Assembly (NCBI GenBank): GCA_035304345.1
Contig: DATGQE010000090.1
Span: forward strand, 15,198 to 79,197
DNA from: IDS-8 sp035304345
GTDB lineage: Bacteria > Pseudomonadota > Gammaproteobacteria > Steroidobacterales > Woeseiaceae
Reading direction: 5' to 3'
DNA: 64,000 nucleotides
Shown: piece by piece, positions 8,420 to 16,566 of the stretch
How the letters are laid out: every line of letters starts with the position of its first letter
Position numbering within the stretch: the first letter of the stretch is position 1
Made by a program: the position numbers and the translations under genes
The notes under the pieces: generated by a model
Told to the model about the DNA's origin: nothing
Databases searched by the model: none
The model's input: only the letters and a program-made list of their open reading frames with translations

Positions 8420-9535
8420 ATGAAAGGAAGCTCTCTTCGCCTGGCCGGCACGGCCTTGTGTCTGCTGCTCTTGTCGGCCTGCGCCGAGGAGATGAATGCC
8501 GAGTCCCTCGCGATCGGGACACCTGCGCTGGACCAGCCGGTCCGGGTCGTCGTGGCGCCGCTCGAGCTCAGCACGGAACGCACCCGGCTGGAGGCCGTCG
8601 GCACCTCCCGGGCACTCCTGTCCATCGCCGTGCACCCGGCCGTCTCGGGCGAGGTCGTGGCGGTCAACTTCGAGCCGGGACAATGGGTGGAGAAGGGCCA
8701 CGTGCTCGTCGAGCTCGACAGCCGCGACGAGCGCCTCGCGCTGCAGCTCGCCGAAGTCCGCCTGCAGGATGCCGAGCGGCTTTACGAACGCTACCTGCGC
8801 ACCGGTGACAGCGGCGCGGTGCTGCCGACGACGCTCGATGCGGCGCGTACCGCGGTCGAGGCGGCGCGCATCGAGCTCGACAGGGCTCGCGTGGCGCTCG
8901 ACTACCGCACGATCAAGGCACCGTTCTCGGGTTACGTCGGCATCACGGACGTGGATCCCGGCGACCGCATCGGGCCCGAGACACAGATCACGACGCTCGA
9001 CGACCGCAGCTCGCTGCTCGTGACCTTCCGGGTGCCGGAGTCGCTGAACGGCCGCCTCACGACCCAGGACGACGTGCAGATCGCGACCTGGCAAGGGCGC
9101 CAGCCGGCGGGGTACGGCGAGGTCGTCAACATCGACAGCCGCATCGACCCGGTCACCCGCACGTTCGTCGCACGTGCACTGGTCGACAACCGGGACGACC
9201 GGCTGCGGCCGGGGATGAGCTTCCGGGTCACCATCGACGTGCCGGGGATCCCGTACCCGGTGGTGCCGGAGACGGGCGTGCAGTGGGGCGCCGAAGGCGC
9301 TTTCGTCTGGTCGGTGGTCGACGAGCGCGCGCGGCGCGTGCCGGTCGCGATCGTGCAGCGGCAGCGCGGGGAGGTGCTGGTCGATTCCCCGGAGCTCGAG
9401 GAAGGCGACCTGATCGTGGTCGAGGGCATCCAGCGCGTGCGTGACGGGATGCGGGTCGTCTACGATCGCCCGAGCCTCGCCGACAGCATGCTCGACGGCG
9501 GCGGCCCGGCTACCACGCCCGTCGGCACGGACTGA
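8420..9535 (+). CDS. RND efflux periplasmic adaptor (membrane fusion protein)
   Basis: About 371 residues with a lipoprotein signal (LCLLLLSAC), so it is anchored to the inner membrane facing the periplasm. The order is barrel/lipoyl half (HPAVSGEVVAVNFEPGQWVEKG), coiled-coil hairpin (about residues 95-150), second lipoyl half (RTIKAPFSGYVGITDVDPGDR) and membrane-proximal region, as in AcrA/MexE-type adaptors. The ATG at 8420 gives a normal lipoprotein N-terminus; an in-frame ATG at 8384 is also possible, and neither has a strong Shine-Dalgarno. The stop overlaps the pump start as TGATG, so translation is coupled. No TolC-type outer-membrane gene is nearby. Confidence 0.92.
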   Translation: MKGSSLRLAGTALCLLLLSACAEEMNAESLAIGTPALDQPVRVVVAPLELSTERTRLEAVGTSRALLSIAVHPAVSGEVVAVNFEPGQWVEKGHVLVELDSRDERLALQLAEVRLQDAERLYERYLRTGDSGAVLPTTLDAARTAVEAARIELDRARVALDYRTIKAPFSGYVGITDVDPGDRIGPETQITTLDDRSSLLVTFRVPESLNGRLTTQDDVQIATWQGRQPAGYGEVVNIDSRIDPVTRTFVARALVDNRDDRLRPGMSFRVTIDVPGIPYPVVPETGVQWGAEGAFVWSVVDERARRVPVAIVQRQRGEVLVDSPELEEGDLIVVEGIQRVRDGMRVVYDRPSLADSMLDGGGPATTPVGTD

Positions 9536-12500
9536 TGGACAGGCCCGACGACAAGGAGCTCGAGAACGCCGGTTTCGACGACTCGGTCGACGACGGGTCG
9601 CCGGCGGAGCAGATGAACGACCTGCCGAGCGTCTCGATACGCCGGCCGGTCCTCGTCCTGGTGCTCAACCTGCTGATCCTGCTCGCGGGCATCGCCGCGG
9701 TGCTCGCGATCGAGATCCGCGAGCTGCCGGACGTCGACCGCCCGATCGTCAGCGTGCGCGCCGAGTATCCGGGCGCCTCCCCGGAAACGATGGACGCCGA
9801 GGTCATCAGCATCCTCGAGGGCGCCGTCTCCCGCGTCTCCGGCATCTACAACATCAGCTCGTCGTCCGAGGAGAACGAGGGACGCATGCGTATCGAGTTC
9901 CAGCCCAACGTGGACCTCGACAGCGCGGCGTCCGACGTGCGGGAGGCCGTGAGCCGCGTGCTGCGCAGGCTGCCCGACCGGCTGGAGCAGGTCGTGGTCG
10001 TGAAAGCGGACAACGACTCCGACCCGATCGTGAACATCGCGATCCTGACGGACACGATCCTCGAAGACGAGCTGACGCGGATTGCCGAGCGGGACATCAT
10101 TCCCGAGCTGATCTCGATCGAAGGCGTCGCCGACGTCCAGCTCTTCGGTGCCCGCGAGCGCATGCTCCGGGTGGTGGTCGACCCGCTCAGGCTGACGAGC
10201 TACGGGCTGTCGATCACGGACGTCTCGAACGCGCTGATGCAGGCGCCTTTCGACGTGCCGGCCGGCAGCTTCCGCTCGGCAGACCAGGAGCTGATCGTGC
10301 GGGCCGATGCCTCGGTCGTGACCGCCGAGCAGGCTGCCGACATCGTCATCCGCGGCGACGTCCGCATCGGCGACGTCGCGAACGTGTACTTCGGCCCGCA
10401 GGATGCGAGGGCTTACACCCGCCTCGATGGCCGGCAGGTCATGGGCCTGGGCGTCCTGCGCCAGGCGAAATCGAACACGATCGAGATCTCCGACGGCGTG
10501 CATCGCGCCGTCGAGCGCCTGAACCGGCGCTTCGCGCCGCACCTCGAGCTCGTCATCACGAACGACAGGGCCGAGTTCATCCGGAGCTCCGTGAGCGAGG
10601 TCCTGTTCACGCTGACGTTCACGGTCTGCATCGTCATCGCCACGATCTGGGTCTTCATGGGTTCGTGGCGCGCCACGCTCGTGCCGAGCGTCGCGATCCC
10701 GGTGTCGCTCGTCGGCACCGCGGCAGCCATCTGGCTGTTCGGCTTCTCGATCAACATCCTGACGCTGCTCGCGCTCGTGCTCGCGACGGGGCTCGTCGTC
10801 GACGATGCCATCGTGGTACTCGAGAACATCCAGCGCCGGCGCGGCCAGGGACTGGGCGCACGGGCGGCGGCGGTGCTCGGCACCCGCCAGGTGTTCTTCG
10901 CCGTCCTGACGACGACGGCGGTCCTGGTGTCCGTGTTCGTGCCGATTGCCTTCCTGCCGAGCACGGCCGGCCGCATGTTCCGCGAGTTCGGCACGGTGCT
11001 GGCGGTCGCAGTGGCAATCTCCTCGTTCGTCTCGCTGTCGCTGGTGCCCGCGGCCGCTTCACGCTTGCCGGCCGAGACGCACGCCAGTCGCCTGCGGCAG
11101 ACGATCGCGAATGCCGGGAGTGCCGTGAAAGCGGGCTACAACCGCTCGCTCGAGTGGATGCTGGACCGGCCGTGGCTGCCGATCGCCGCCGCGCTGGCGT
11201 TCGCCGTCGCCGCCGCCGGCCTGTTCCGCACCCTGGACAAGGAGCTCCTGCCGCCCGAGGACCGCGGGATCATCAACGTGGTGGCGGCCGGGCCCGACGG
11301 GGTCGGTATCGGTTACATGGACCGGCAGACGGACCGGATCGAGGCGCTCCTCCGGCCGTTGATCGACCAGGGCATCGGGAAATCCCTGTTCACGGTGGTC
11401 GGCGCCTGGGATCCCAACCGCAGCCGGGTCACGATGCCGCTGGTCGACTGGAAGGACCGCAAGTTCACGCAGCACCAGATCATCGAGCAGCTCGAAGGCC
11501 CGCTCTCGGAGATTCCGGGCGCCCGCGTGACGATCTTCAGCCCGAACAGCCTCGACCTGCGGCGCTTCGGCGGCGACCTGCAGGTCGCCCTGGTGGGCAA
11601 CGACTACGACCATATCTACGAGGCCACGAAGGTCTTCGTGCGCGCCATCGAGGACCGGTTGCCGAACGTCGAGCAGCCGCAGCCCTCCTATGATCCCACC
11701 CAGCCGCAGCTTTCGGTGGAAATCGACCGGCGCCGCGCGGCCGACCTCGGCGTAGACCTCGGCAACCTCGCCGCCACGCTGCGCGCCATGATCGACGGTG
11801 ACGAGCTGGTCGACCTCAACATCGACGACCAGGCGGTGCCGATCCTGCTCGAGTCCTCCAGTGGCGAGATCAACGATCCGACCGACCTCGTGAACCTGTA
11901 CGTGAGCACGAACGCCGGGGAGCTCGTGCCGTTGTCCAGCATCGTTTCGCTGCGCGAAGAGGGCGTGGCGGCGCAGCTCGACCGCGAGGCACAGCGGCGC
12001 GCCATCCGGATCGACATGCAGCTCGTCGGGCGCTACCCGCTGCAGGCCGCGGTGGACGACCTGTGGGCGCTCGCGGACGAGGTCCTGCCGGACGACGTGT
12101 CCATGGTGCTGCTCGGCGAAGCGGCAACGCTGGCGGAGACCTCGCGCGAGGTGGCGATCACGTACGCGATCGCATTGACGGTGGTGTTCCTCGTGCTGTG
12201 CGCGCAGTTCGAGGGCTTCACGAGCGCCGTGGTGGTGACGCTCACGGTGCCGTTCGGCGTGGCGGCGGCCGTGCTCGCGCTGTTCCTGACCGGCACGTCG
12301 GTCAACATCTACTCGCAGATCGGCCTCGTGCTCCTGATCGGGCTGATGGCGAAGAACAGCGTGCTGCTGGTCGAGTTCTCCGACCAGTTGCGCGATCGCG
12401 GCTTCGGCATCCGCGAAGCGGTGCAGGCCGGCGCGAGCGTGCGCCTGCGGCCGGTGATGATGACCATGCTGGCCACGATCCTGGGCGGCCTGCCGCTGAT

Positions 12501-12705
12501 CCTCTCCTCCGGCGCGGGAGCGGAAGCGCGCTGGTCCATCGGCTGGGTGGTGTTCGGCGGACTCGGTCTCGCGGCGCTGTTCACCCTGTACCTGACGCCG
12601 ACGCTGTACCTGTTGCTGGCCCGCTTCTCCGCCGCGCGTGCCGAGGAGGCGAAACGCCTCGCCCGCGAGCTGCGCCAGGCGCAGGCCATCGCCGACACCC
12701 ATTGA
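9535..12705 (+). CDS. RND efflux pump, AcrB/MexF-like inner-membrane transporter
   Basis: 1056-residue proton-driven exporter of the HAE1-type RND family. After a 33-residue acidic N-terminal extension, TM1 begins (SIRRPVLVLVLNLLILLAG). The large periplasmic loops and a second set of TMs follow, including the proton-relay segment GLVVDDAIVVLENI near residue 420. The C-terminal half repeats the fold (IGLVLLIGLMAKNSVLLVEF near residue 940). Length is normal for the family. It overlaps the adaptor gene by one base (TGATG), and its own stop overlaps the PhzF-like start in the same way, making a tightly coupled three-gene unit. Substrate range cannot be read from the sequence. Confidence 0.95.
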   Translation: MDRPDDKELENAGFDDSVDDGSPAEQMNDLPSVSIRRPVLVLVLNLLILLAGIAAVLAIEIRELPDVDRPIVSVRAEYPGASPETMDAEVISILEGAVSRVSGIYNISSSSEENEGRMRIEFQPNVDLDSAASDVREAVSRVLRRLPDRLEQVVVVKADNDSDPIVNIAILTDTILEDELTRIAERDIIPELISIEGVADVQLFGARERMLRVVVDPLRLTSYGLSITDVSNALMQAPFDVPAGSFRSADQELIVRADASVVTAEQAADIVIRGDVRIGDVANVYFGPQDARAYTRLDGRQVMGLGVLRQAKSNTIEISDGVHRAVERLNRRFAPHLELVITNDRAEFIRSSVSEVLFTLTFTVCIVIATIWVFMGSWRATLVPSVAIPVSLVGTAAAIWLFGFSINILTLLALVLATGLVVDDAIVVLENIQRRRGQGLGARAAAVLGTRQVFFAVLTTTAVLVSVFVPIAFLPSTAGRMFREFGTVLAVAVAISSFVSLSLVPAAASRLPAETHASRLRQTIANAGSAVKAGYNRSLEWMLDRPWLPIAAALAFAVAAAGLFRTLDKELLPPEDRGIINVVAAGPDGVGIGYMDRQTDRIEALLRPLIDQGIGKSLFTVVGAWDPNRSRVTMPLVDWKDRKFTQHQIIEQLEGPLSEIPGARVTIFSPNSLDLRRFGGDLQVALVGNDYDHIYEATKVFVRAIEDRLPNVEQPQPSYDPTQPQLSVEIDRRRAADLGVDLGNLAATLRAMIDGDELVDLNIDDQAVPILLESSSGEINDPTDLVNLYVSTNAGELVPLSSIVSLREEGVAAQLDREAQRRAIRIDMQLVGRYPLQAAVDDLWALADEVLPDDVSMVLLGEAATLAETSREVAITYAIALTVVFLVLCAQFEGFTSAVVVTLTVPFGVAAAVLALFLTGTSVNIYSQIGLVLLIGLMAKNSVLLVEFSDQLRDRGFGIREAVQAGASVRLRPVMMTMLATILGGLPLILSSGAGAEARWSIGWVVFGGLGLAALFTLYLTPTLYLLLARFSAARAEEAKRLARELRQAQAIADTH

Positions 12706-13580
12706 TGCCGGGGACGCGCGCGGACGGCGGAGGAATCCTGCCGCCGCGCCTCTACCGGCTCAGCGCCTTCACCACGACGCCGGCGGGGGGCAACCCCGCC
12801 GGCGTGTGGATCGGCGAGCGGCTGCCCGCGGCCGGCGAGATGCAGCGGATAGCCGCGGAGCTCGGCTACTCGGAGACGGCCTTCGTCGCGCCCCTTCGCG
12901 GGTTCGAGCGCACCGTGCGCTATTACAGCCCGGAAGCCGAAGTCCCGTTCTGCGGGCATGCCACGATCGCCGCCGGCGTCCAGCTCGGGCGGGTCGAGGG
13001 TCCCGGCGATTACCGCTTCGAGACCGCCGCCGGGATCGTGCCGGTCGCCGTGCGCCGGGGCGAGCACGGAATGGAAGCCACGCTGACCTCGGTCGAGCCG
13101 CGCCATCGGGCCGCGCCCGCGGCGCTCGTGGCGCAGGCGCTCGCGGCACTTCGCTGGCGCAGCGCCGAGCTCGATGCGTCCATTCCGCCCGCGCTCGCCT
13201 TTGCCGGCGCGTGGCACCTCGTGCTGGCGGCGGCGAGCGCCGGGCGCCTGGCCGACCTCGATTACGACTTCGAGGCGCTCAAGGGGCTGATGCTCGACGC
13301 GGGCCTCACCACCCTCCAGCTCGTGCGGCGCGAAGCGCCGACCCTGTTCCACGCGCGCAACCCTTTCCCGGTCGGGGGCGTCGTCGAGGATCCGGCCACC
13401 GGTGCCGCCGCCGCGGCGTTGGGCGGCTACCTGCGCGATGCCGGCCTGGTCGCGGCGCCCGTGACGCTCGTGGTCCGGCAGGGCGAGGTCATGGGGCGGC
13501 CGAGTCGCCTCGTCGTGCACGTCCCGCCCCGCGGCGGCATCGCCGTGACCGGGACCGCCGTGCCGCTGGACGATGCCTGA
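12705..13580 (+). CDS. PhzF-family isomerase/epimerase-like protein
   Basis: 291-residue member of the PhzF superfamily, which shares the diaminopimelate epimerase fold. Motifs are FTTTPAGGNPAGV at the N-terminus, YSETAFV with the catalytic Glu at residue 57, EVPFCGHATIAA, and EDPATGAAAAALGGYL near residue 230. PhzF itself isomerises trans-2,3-dihydro-3-hydroxyanthranilate in phenazine synthesis, but no other phenazine genes are present and most homologues have unknown substrates. Its ATG overlaps the pump's TGA (TGATG), so it is translated with the RND system. Acting on a compound handled by the pump would be inference. Confidence 0.9.
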   Translation: MPGTRADGGGILPPRLYRLSAFTTTPAGGNPAGVWIGERLPAAGEMQRIAAELGYSETAFVAPLRGFERTVRYYSPEAEVPFCGHATIAAGVQLGRVEGPGDYRFETAAGIVPVAVRRGEHGMEATLTSVEPRHRAAPAALVAQALAALRWRSAELDASIPPALAFAGAWHLVLAAASAGRLADLDYDFEALKGLMLDAGLTTLQLVRREAPTLFHARNPFPVGGVVEDPATGAAAAALGGYLRDAGLVAAPVTLVVRQGEVMGRPSRLVVHVPPRGGIAVTGTAVPLDDA

Positions 13581-13623
13581 GGCACGGCGCTCGCGTCCCG
13601 GCCGGGATGCTATCCTCACTCCC

Positions 13624-14136
13624 ATGAGCGCCACGCTGGAAGCCGTGAAGGCCGACATCACGACGCTGGAAGTGGACGCGATCGTGAACGCGGCGAACTC
13701 GACCCTGCTCGGCGGCGGCGGCGTCGACGGGGCCATTCACCGCGCCGCCGGGCCCGGGCTGCTCGCCGAGTGCCGCACGCTGGGCGGCTGCGAAACGGGC
13801 CAGGCGAAGGCGACGGGCGGCTACAACCTCCCGGCGCGCTGGGTGATCCACACCGTCGGACCGGTCTGGCAAGGCGGCCACAACGGTGAGGAGGAGCTGC
13901 TCGCGTCCTGCTATCGCAACAGCCTGCTGACCGCGGCCGGGCTGGGTGCGAAGACGATCGCGTTCCCGGGCATCAGCACGGGCGTCTACGGCTTCCCCAA
14001 GGAGCTCGCCGCGCCGATCGCGGTGGACACCGTGCGCCGCACGCTGCCGGAGACGCCTTCCATTACGCGGGTGACGTTCTGCTGCTTCAGCGATGACGAT
14101 CTCGCGCTGTACCGGCGCGTTCTCGCTGCCGGCTGA
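13624..14136 (+). CDS. Macro domain protein, probable O-acetyl-ADP-ribose deacetylase
   Basis: 170-residue single macro domain of the MacroD/YmdB type. Visible signatures are VDAIVNAANSTLLGGGGVDGAIH (ADP-ribose binding and catalytic loop; Asn and Asp as in MacroD), GYNLPARWVIHTVGPVW, and the phosphate-binding loop FPGISTGVYGFP. These enzymes hydrolyse O-acetyl-ADP-ribose or remove mono-ADP-ribose from proteins. The ATG at 13624 is chosen because it gives the usual domain start; a longer frame from 13573 would overlap the upstream gene. It follows the PhzF-like gene by 43 bp. Confidence 0.93.
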   Translation: MSATLEAVKADITTLEVDAIVNAANSTLLGGGGVDGAIHRAAGPGLLAECRTLGGCETGQAKATGGYNLPARWVIHTVGPVWQGGHNGEEELLASCYRNSLLTAAGLGAKTIAFPGISTGVYGFPKELAAPIAVDTVRRTLPETPSITRVTFCCFSDDDLALYRRVLAAG

Positions 14137-14183
14137 GCGGTCCGGCGCCACCGGCACCTGGGGAGAACGGGGGGAGGTTGCGG

Positions 14184-14354
14184 ATGGAATGGAAGGATGC
14201 CGGTGAGTATGCGGTCGGCTGGGGCACCCTGTCGCTGATCAACGCCGGGCTCGCGCAGAGCAAGGGCAGGAGCGGCCTCGCCTGGTGGCTCGTGTCCCTG
14301 TTGCTCGGGCCCGTCGCGACGTTCCTGATCGTCATCCTGGATCCGGTGCCGTGA
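14184..14354 (+). CDS. Small membrane protein, 56 aa
   Basis: A 57-codon frame from ATG 14184 to TGA 14352-14354, preceded by an excellent ribosome site (GGGGGAGG, 14170-14177). The product has one clear C-terminal transmembrane segment (WWLVSLLLGPVATFLIVIL) after a polar start and a short GAGEYAVGWG-type glycine-containing helix. It lies 13 bp before another small membrane protein and is probably in one transcript with it. I recognise no family. The good ribosome site, sensible composition and tight spacing make it a likely real gene. Confidence 0.7.
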   Translation: MEWKDAGEYAVGWGTLSLINAGLAQSKGRSGLAWWLVSLLLGPVATFLIVILDPVP

Positions 14355-14367
14355 GCGGCGAGCCTGC

Positions 14368-14715
14368 ATGAAGGGCTTCGTTCTCCACCTGGTGCTCACC
14401 GCCGCGGCGCTGCTCGTCGTGGCCCAGTTCGTGGGCGGAGTGCACGTCGCCGGCTTCGGCTCCGCCTTGCTCGGTGCCATCGTGCTCGGGCTCGTGAACG
14501 CGTTCGTACGCCCGGTGATGATCGTGCTGACGCTGCCGCTCACGCTGCTGACGTTCGGCCTGTTCCTGTTCGTCATCAACGCGCTGATGCTGTGGCTCGC
14601 GGCGGCGCTGGTGCCCGGCATCGCGATCGGCGGGTTCGGCGCGGCGCTGCTCGGCAGCATCCTGCTGACCCTCCTGAACGTGGTGATCGAAGCCCTGCTG
14701 CCGGATCGGGATTGA
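14368..14715 (+). CDS. YvlD/phage-holin-4-type membrane protein
   Basis: 115-residue integral membrane protein with four hydrophobic segments (residues about 5-25, 30-50, 55-80, 85-110) and the family-like phrases LGLVNAFVRPVMIVLTLPLTL and FGAALLGSILLTLLNVVIEA. It matches the 'phage holin family' or mycobacterial 4-TMS superfamily IV, a group mostly encoded in ordinary chromosomes rather than prophages. Its function is not established; in some bacteria relatives belong to envelope-stress operons. There is no phage context here, so the holin label should not be taken as function. Confidence 0.85.
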   Translation: MKGFVLHLVLTAAALLVVAQFVGGVHVAGFGSALLGAIVLGLVNAFVRPVMIVLTLPLTLLTFGLFLFVINALMLWLAAALVPGIAIGGFGAALLGSILLTLLNVVIEALLPDRD

Positions 14716-14800
14716 CCCGCTCGCGGAATACCGGAGGCCGGGGCCGCGACGCGCTCCGCCGGCCGGCAGAGCGCGTCGCCGTTTCCAGGCGCCGTGCGCG

Positions 14801-16048
14801 TCAGCGCTCGAGGATGCGCAGCACCACGCGCCGGTTGCGCGCCTTGCCCTCCGGCGTGGAGTTGTCCGCGATCGGCTGGGACTCGCCGTAGCCGCGCACG
14901 GACAGGCGCTCCGCTTCGACGCCCTGCCGCACGAGGTAATCGCGCACGGTCAGGGCGCGCCGGAGCGACAGGCCTTCGTTGTACTCGGCGGCGCCGTCGC
15001 TGTCCGTGTGGCCCGCGACCTCGACGTAGATGTCCGGGTAGCGCTTCAGGGTCGCCGCCGCATCGTCCAGGGCCGCTTCGGTGCCGGCCACCAGCCGGTC
15101 CGAATTCGTCTCGAAGTTGACGCCCGGCAGCTCGATCTGCTCGCGGATCTCGCAGCCGCGGACGTCGACCCGCGCGCCCGCGCGCGTGTCGGGACACCGG
15201 TCGAGGCGGTCGACCACGCCGTCGCCGTCGCTGTCGAGCTCGCAGCCCTGGGCGTCGACGCGCGCACCGCGGGGAGTGTTCGGGCAGCGGTCGGCATCGT
15301 CGCGTACGCCGTCCCCGTCGCTGTCCGGCGGGCAGCCGTCGGCGTCGACGGCCATGCCGGCCGGCGTGTTCGGGCAGCGGTCGCGGGTGTCGCCGACGCC
15401 GTCGCCGTCGCTGTCGCGCTCGCAGCCGAAGCCGTCCACGGGCGTGCCGGCCGGCGTGCCCGGGCAGCGGTCGTTCGGGTCGGCAACGCCGTCTCCGTCG
15501 CTGTCCGGCGGCTCCGCGCGGCCGAACGGGAACTGCAGGCCGAGGCTGAACATGTGGTCGCGAAGGTCTTCGCCTCCGAACAGGTCATAGGAGCGGAGCC
15601 GGTACTCGGTGCGCAGCGCGATATTGCTCGATCCGAAGATGTCGGCCAGGAAGCCGGCGCCGGCGCCGATCATCGCCCCGTCGCGGTTCCTGCCGTCGTC
15701 CCGCTCCACGGCGAGGTAGCCGGCACCCAGGAACACGTAGGGCGTGAAGCGCGACTCACGGTTGAAATGGAGCTGCAGGTCGACCCCGACGCCCGATTCG
15801 TCCTGGCCCGGGAACCCGTCGGGACTCGCGAACATGAAGAATCCCTCCACGTTCCAGTGCCGGTCGATGGCGTGCCCGATCCCGATCTGGCCGCCGGAGA
15901 CGCCGTCGTCGAGACCGGCTTCCTTGTCGTCGTCCACGAAGCTCGGCATGAGGGTGAAGTAGCTCTGGCCTTCCTGCGCATCGGCGTGCACGGCGCCGGA
16001 CGCGCACAAGCCAGCCAGCGCCAGCCACACTGTCGCTCTGCATCTCAT
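14801..16048 (-). CDS. OmpA-family protein with thrombospondin type 3 repeats
   Basis: 415-residue envelope protein. A signal peptide (cleavage near VHADA) leads to an eight-strand-type outer-membrane barrel (about residues 25-190). Four aspartate-rich calcium-binding thrombospondin-3 repeats follow (each DSDGDGV-x-D-x3-DRCP), then a C-terminal OmpA peptidoglycan-binding domain (GHTDSDGAAEYNEGLSLRRA) ending RRVVLRILER. It would tether the outer membrane to the cell wall. The ATG at 16048 is chosen for GAGGGGAG about 8 nt upstream and the signal peptide it creates. The acidic linker between barrel and OmpA domain is the distinctive part. Confidence 0.94.
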   Translation of the reverse strand: MRCRATVWLALAGLCASGAVHADAQEGQSYFTLMPSFVDDDKEAGLDDGVSGGQIGIGHAIDRHWNVEGFFMFASPDGFPGQDESGVGVDLQLHFNRESRFTPYVFLGAGYLAVERDDGRNRDGAMIGAGAGFLADIFGSSNIALRTEYRLRSYDLFGGEDLRDHMFSLGLQFPFGRAEPPDSDGDGVADPNDRCPGTPAGTPVDGFGCERDSDGDGVGDTRDRCPNTPAGMAVDADGCPPDSDGDGVRDDADRCPNTPRGARVDAQGCELDSDGDGVVDRLDRCPDTRAGARVDVRGCEIREQIELPGVNFETNSDRLVAGTEAALDDAAATLKRYPDIYVEVAGHTDSDGAAEYNEGLSLRRALTVRDYLVRQGVEAERLSVRGYGESQPIADNSTPEGKARNRRVVLRILER

Positions 16049-16126
16049 TGATTCGCTCCCCTCTTCGGTTCGGAAAGAGTTACGCCCGCGCGGCCGCCAT
16101 TGTGACACAAAGAACGTTTGAGGTCG

Positions 16127-16447
16127 TCAGCGGGCGAGGGCGCCGCCGACCAGCGCCCCGATGAGCAGCCCGATGCTGGAGATGAGCGCCCAGGCGCCGA
16201 CCGCGAGGCCGGCGAGGAAACCGAGGATCGGCGCATCGAACACGGCGAGCAGCACCCAGGTGCCGATGCCGGAGACGATCGCGGGCAGGACCGCGGCGCC
16301 GAGCCCGCGCATCGCCGAGCCGGCCTTGTAGCCGCCGACCGCGCCGCCGATCAGGCCGTTGAGCGCCGGCAGGAAGAACAGCACCAGGCTGATGCCGATC
16401 ATCCACAGCGCGCACACGACGAGCGATGTTTCCCTGCGATCCGCCAT
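16127..16447 (-). CDS. Small glycine-rich membrane protein
   Basis: 106 residues with three hydrophobic segments (VVCALWMIGISLVLFFL, GIGTWVLLAVFDAPILGFLA, ALISSIGLLIGALVGGALA) and a conserved-looking GGAVGGYKAGS loop. The start at 16447 has GGAG about 7 nt upstream. No named family is recognised. It may be a small inner-membrane protein of the DUF5518-like kind, but that is only a resemblance. It lies 78 bp upstream of, and on the same strand as, the OmpA gene, and could share its transcript. Confidence 0.72.
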   Translation of the reverse strand: MADRRETSLVVCALWMIGISLVLFFLPALNGLIGGAVGGYKAGSAMRGLGAAVLPAIVSGIGTWVLLAVFDAPILGFLAGLAVGAWALISSIGLLIGALVGGALAR

Positions 16448-16566
16448 GCGTATCTCCGCCGGGCCGGGGCCGGGCAGGGGTCGGCGCACGACCCTGCCCC
16501 GCAGGAATCACAGCACGCGCCATCGGCTGCCGCAACCCCGGCGCGACTCCGGGGGGTGGCCGGGAG

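Noticed and set aside
14368..14715. Prophage holin
   Set aside because: The family name contains 'phage holin', but no lysis, structural or integrase genes are nearby and the family is common in chromosomes.
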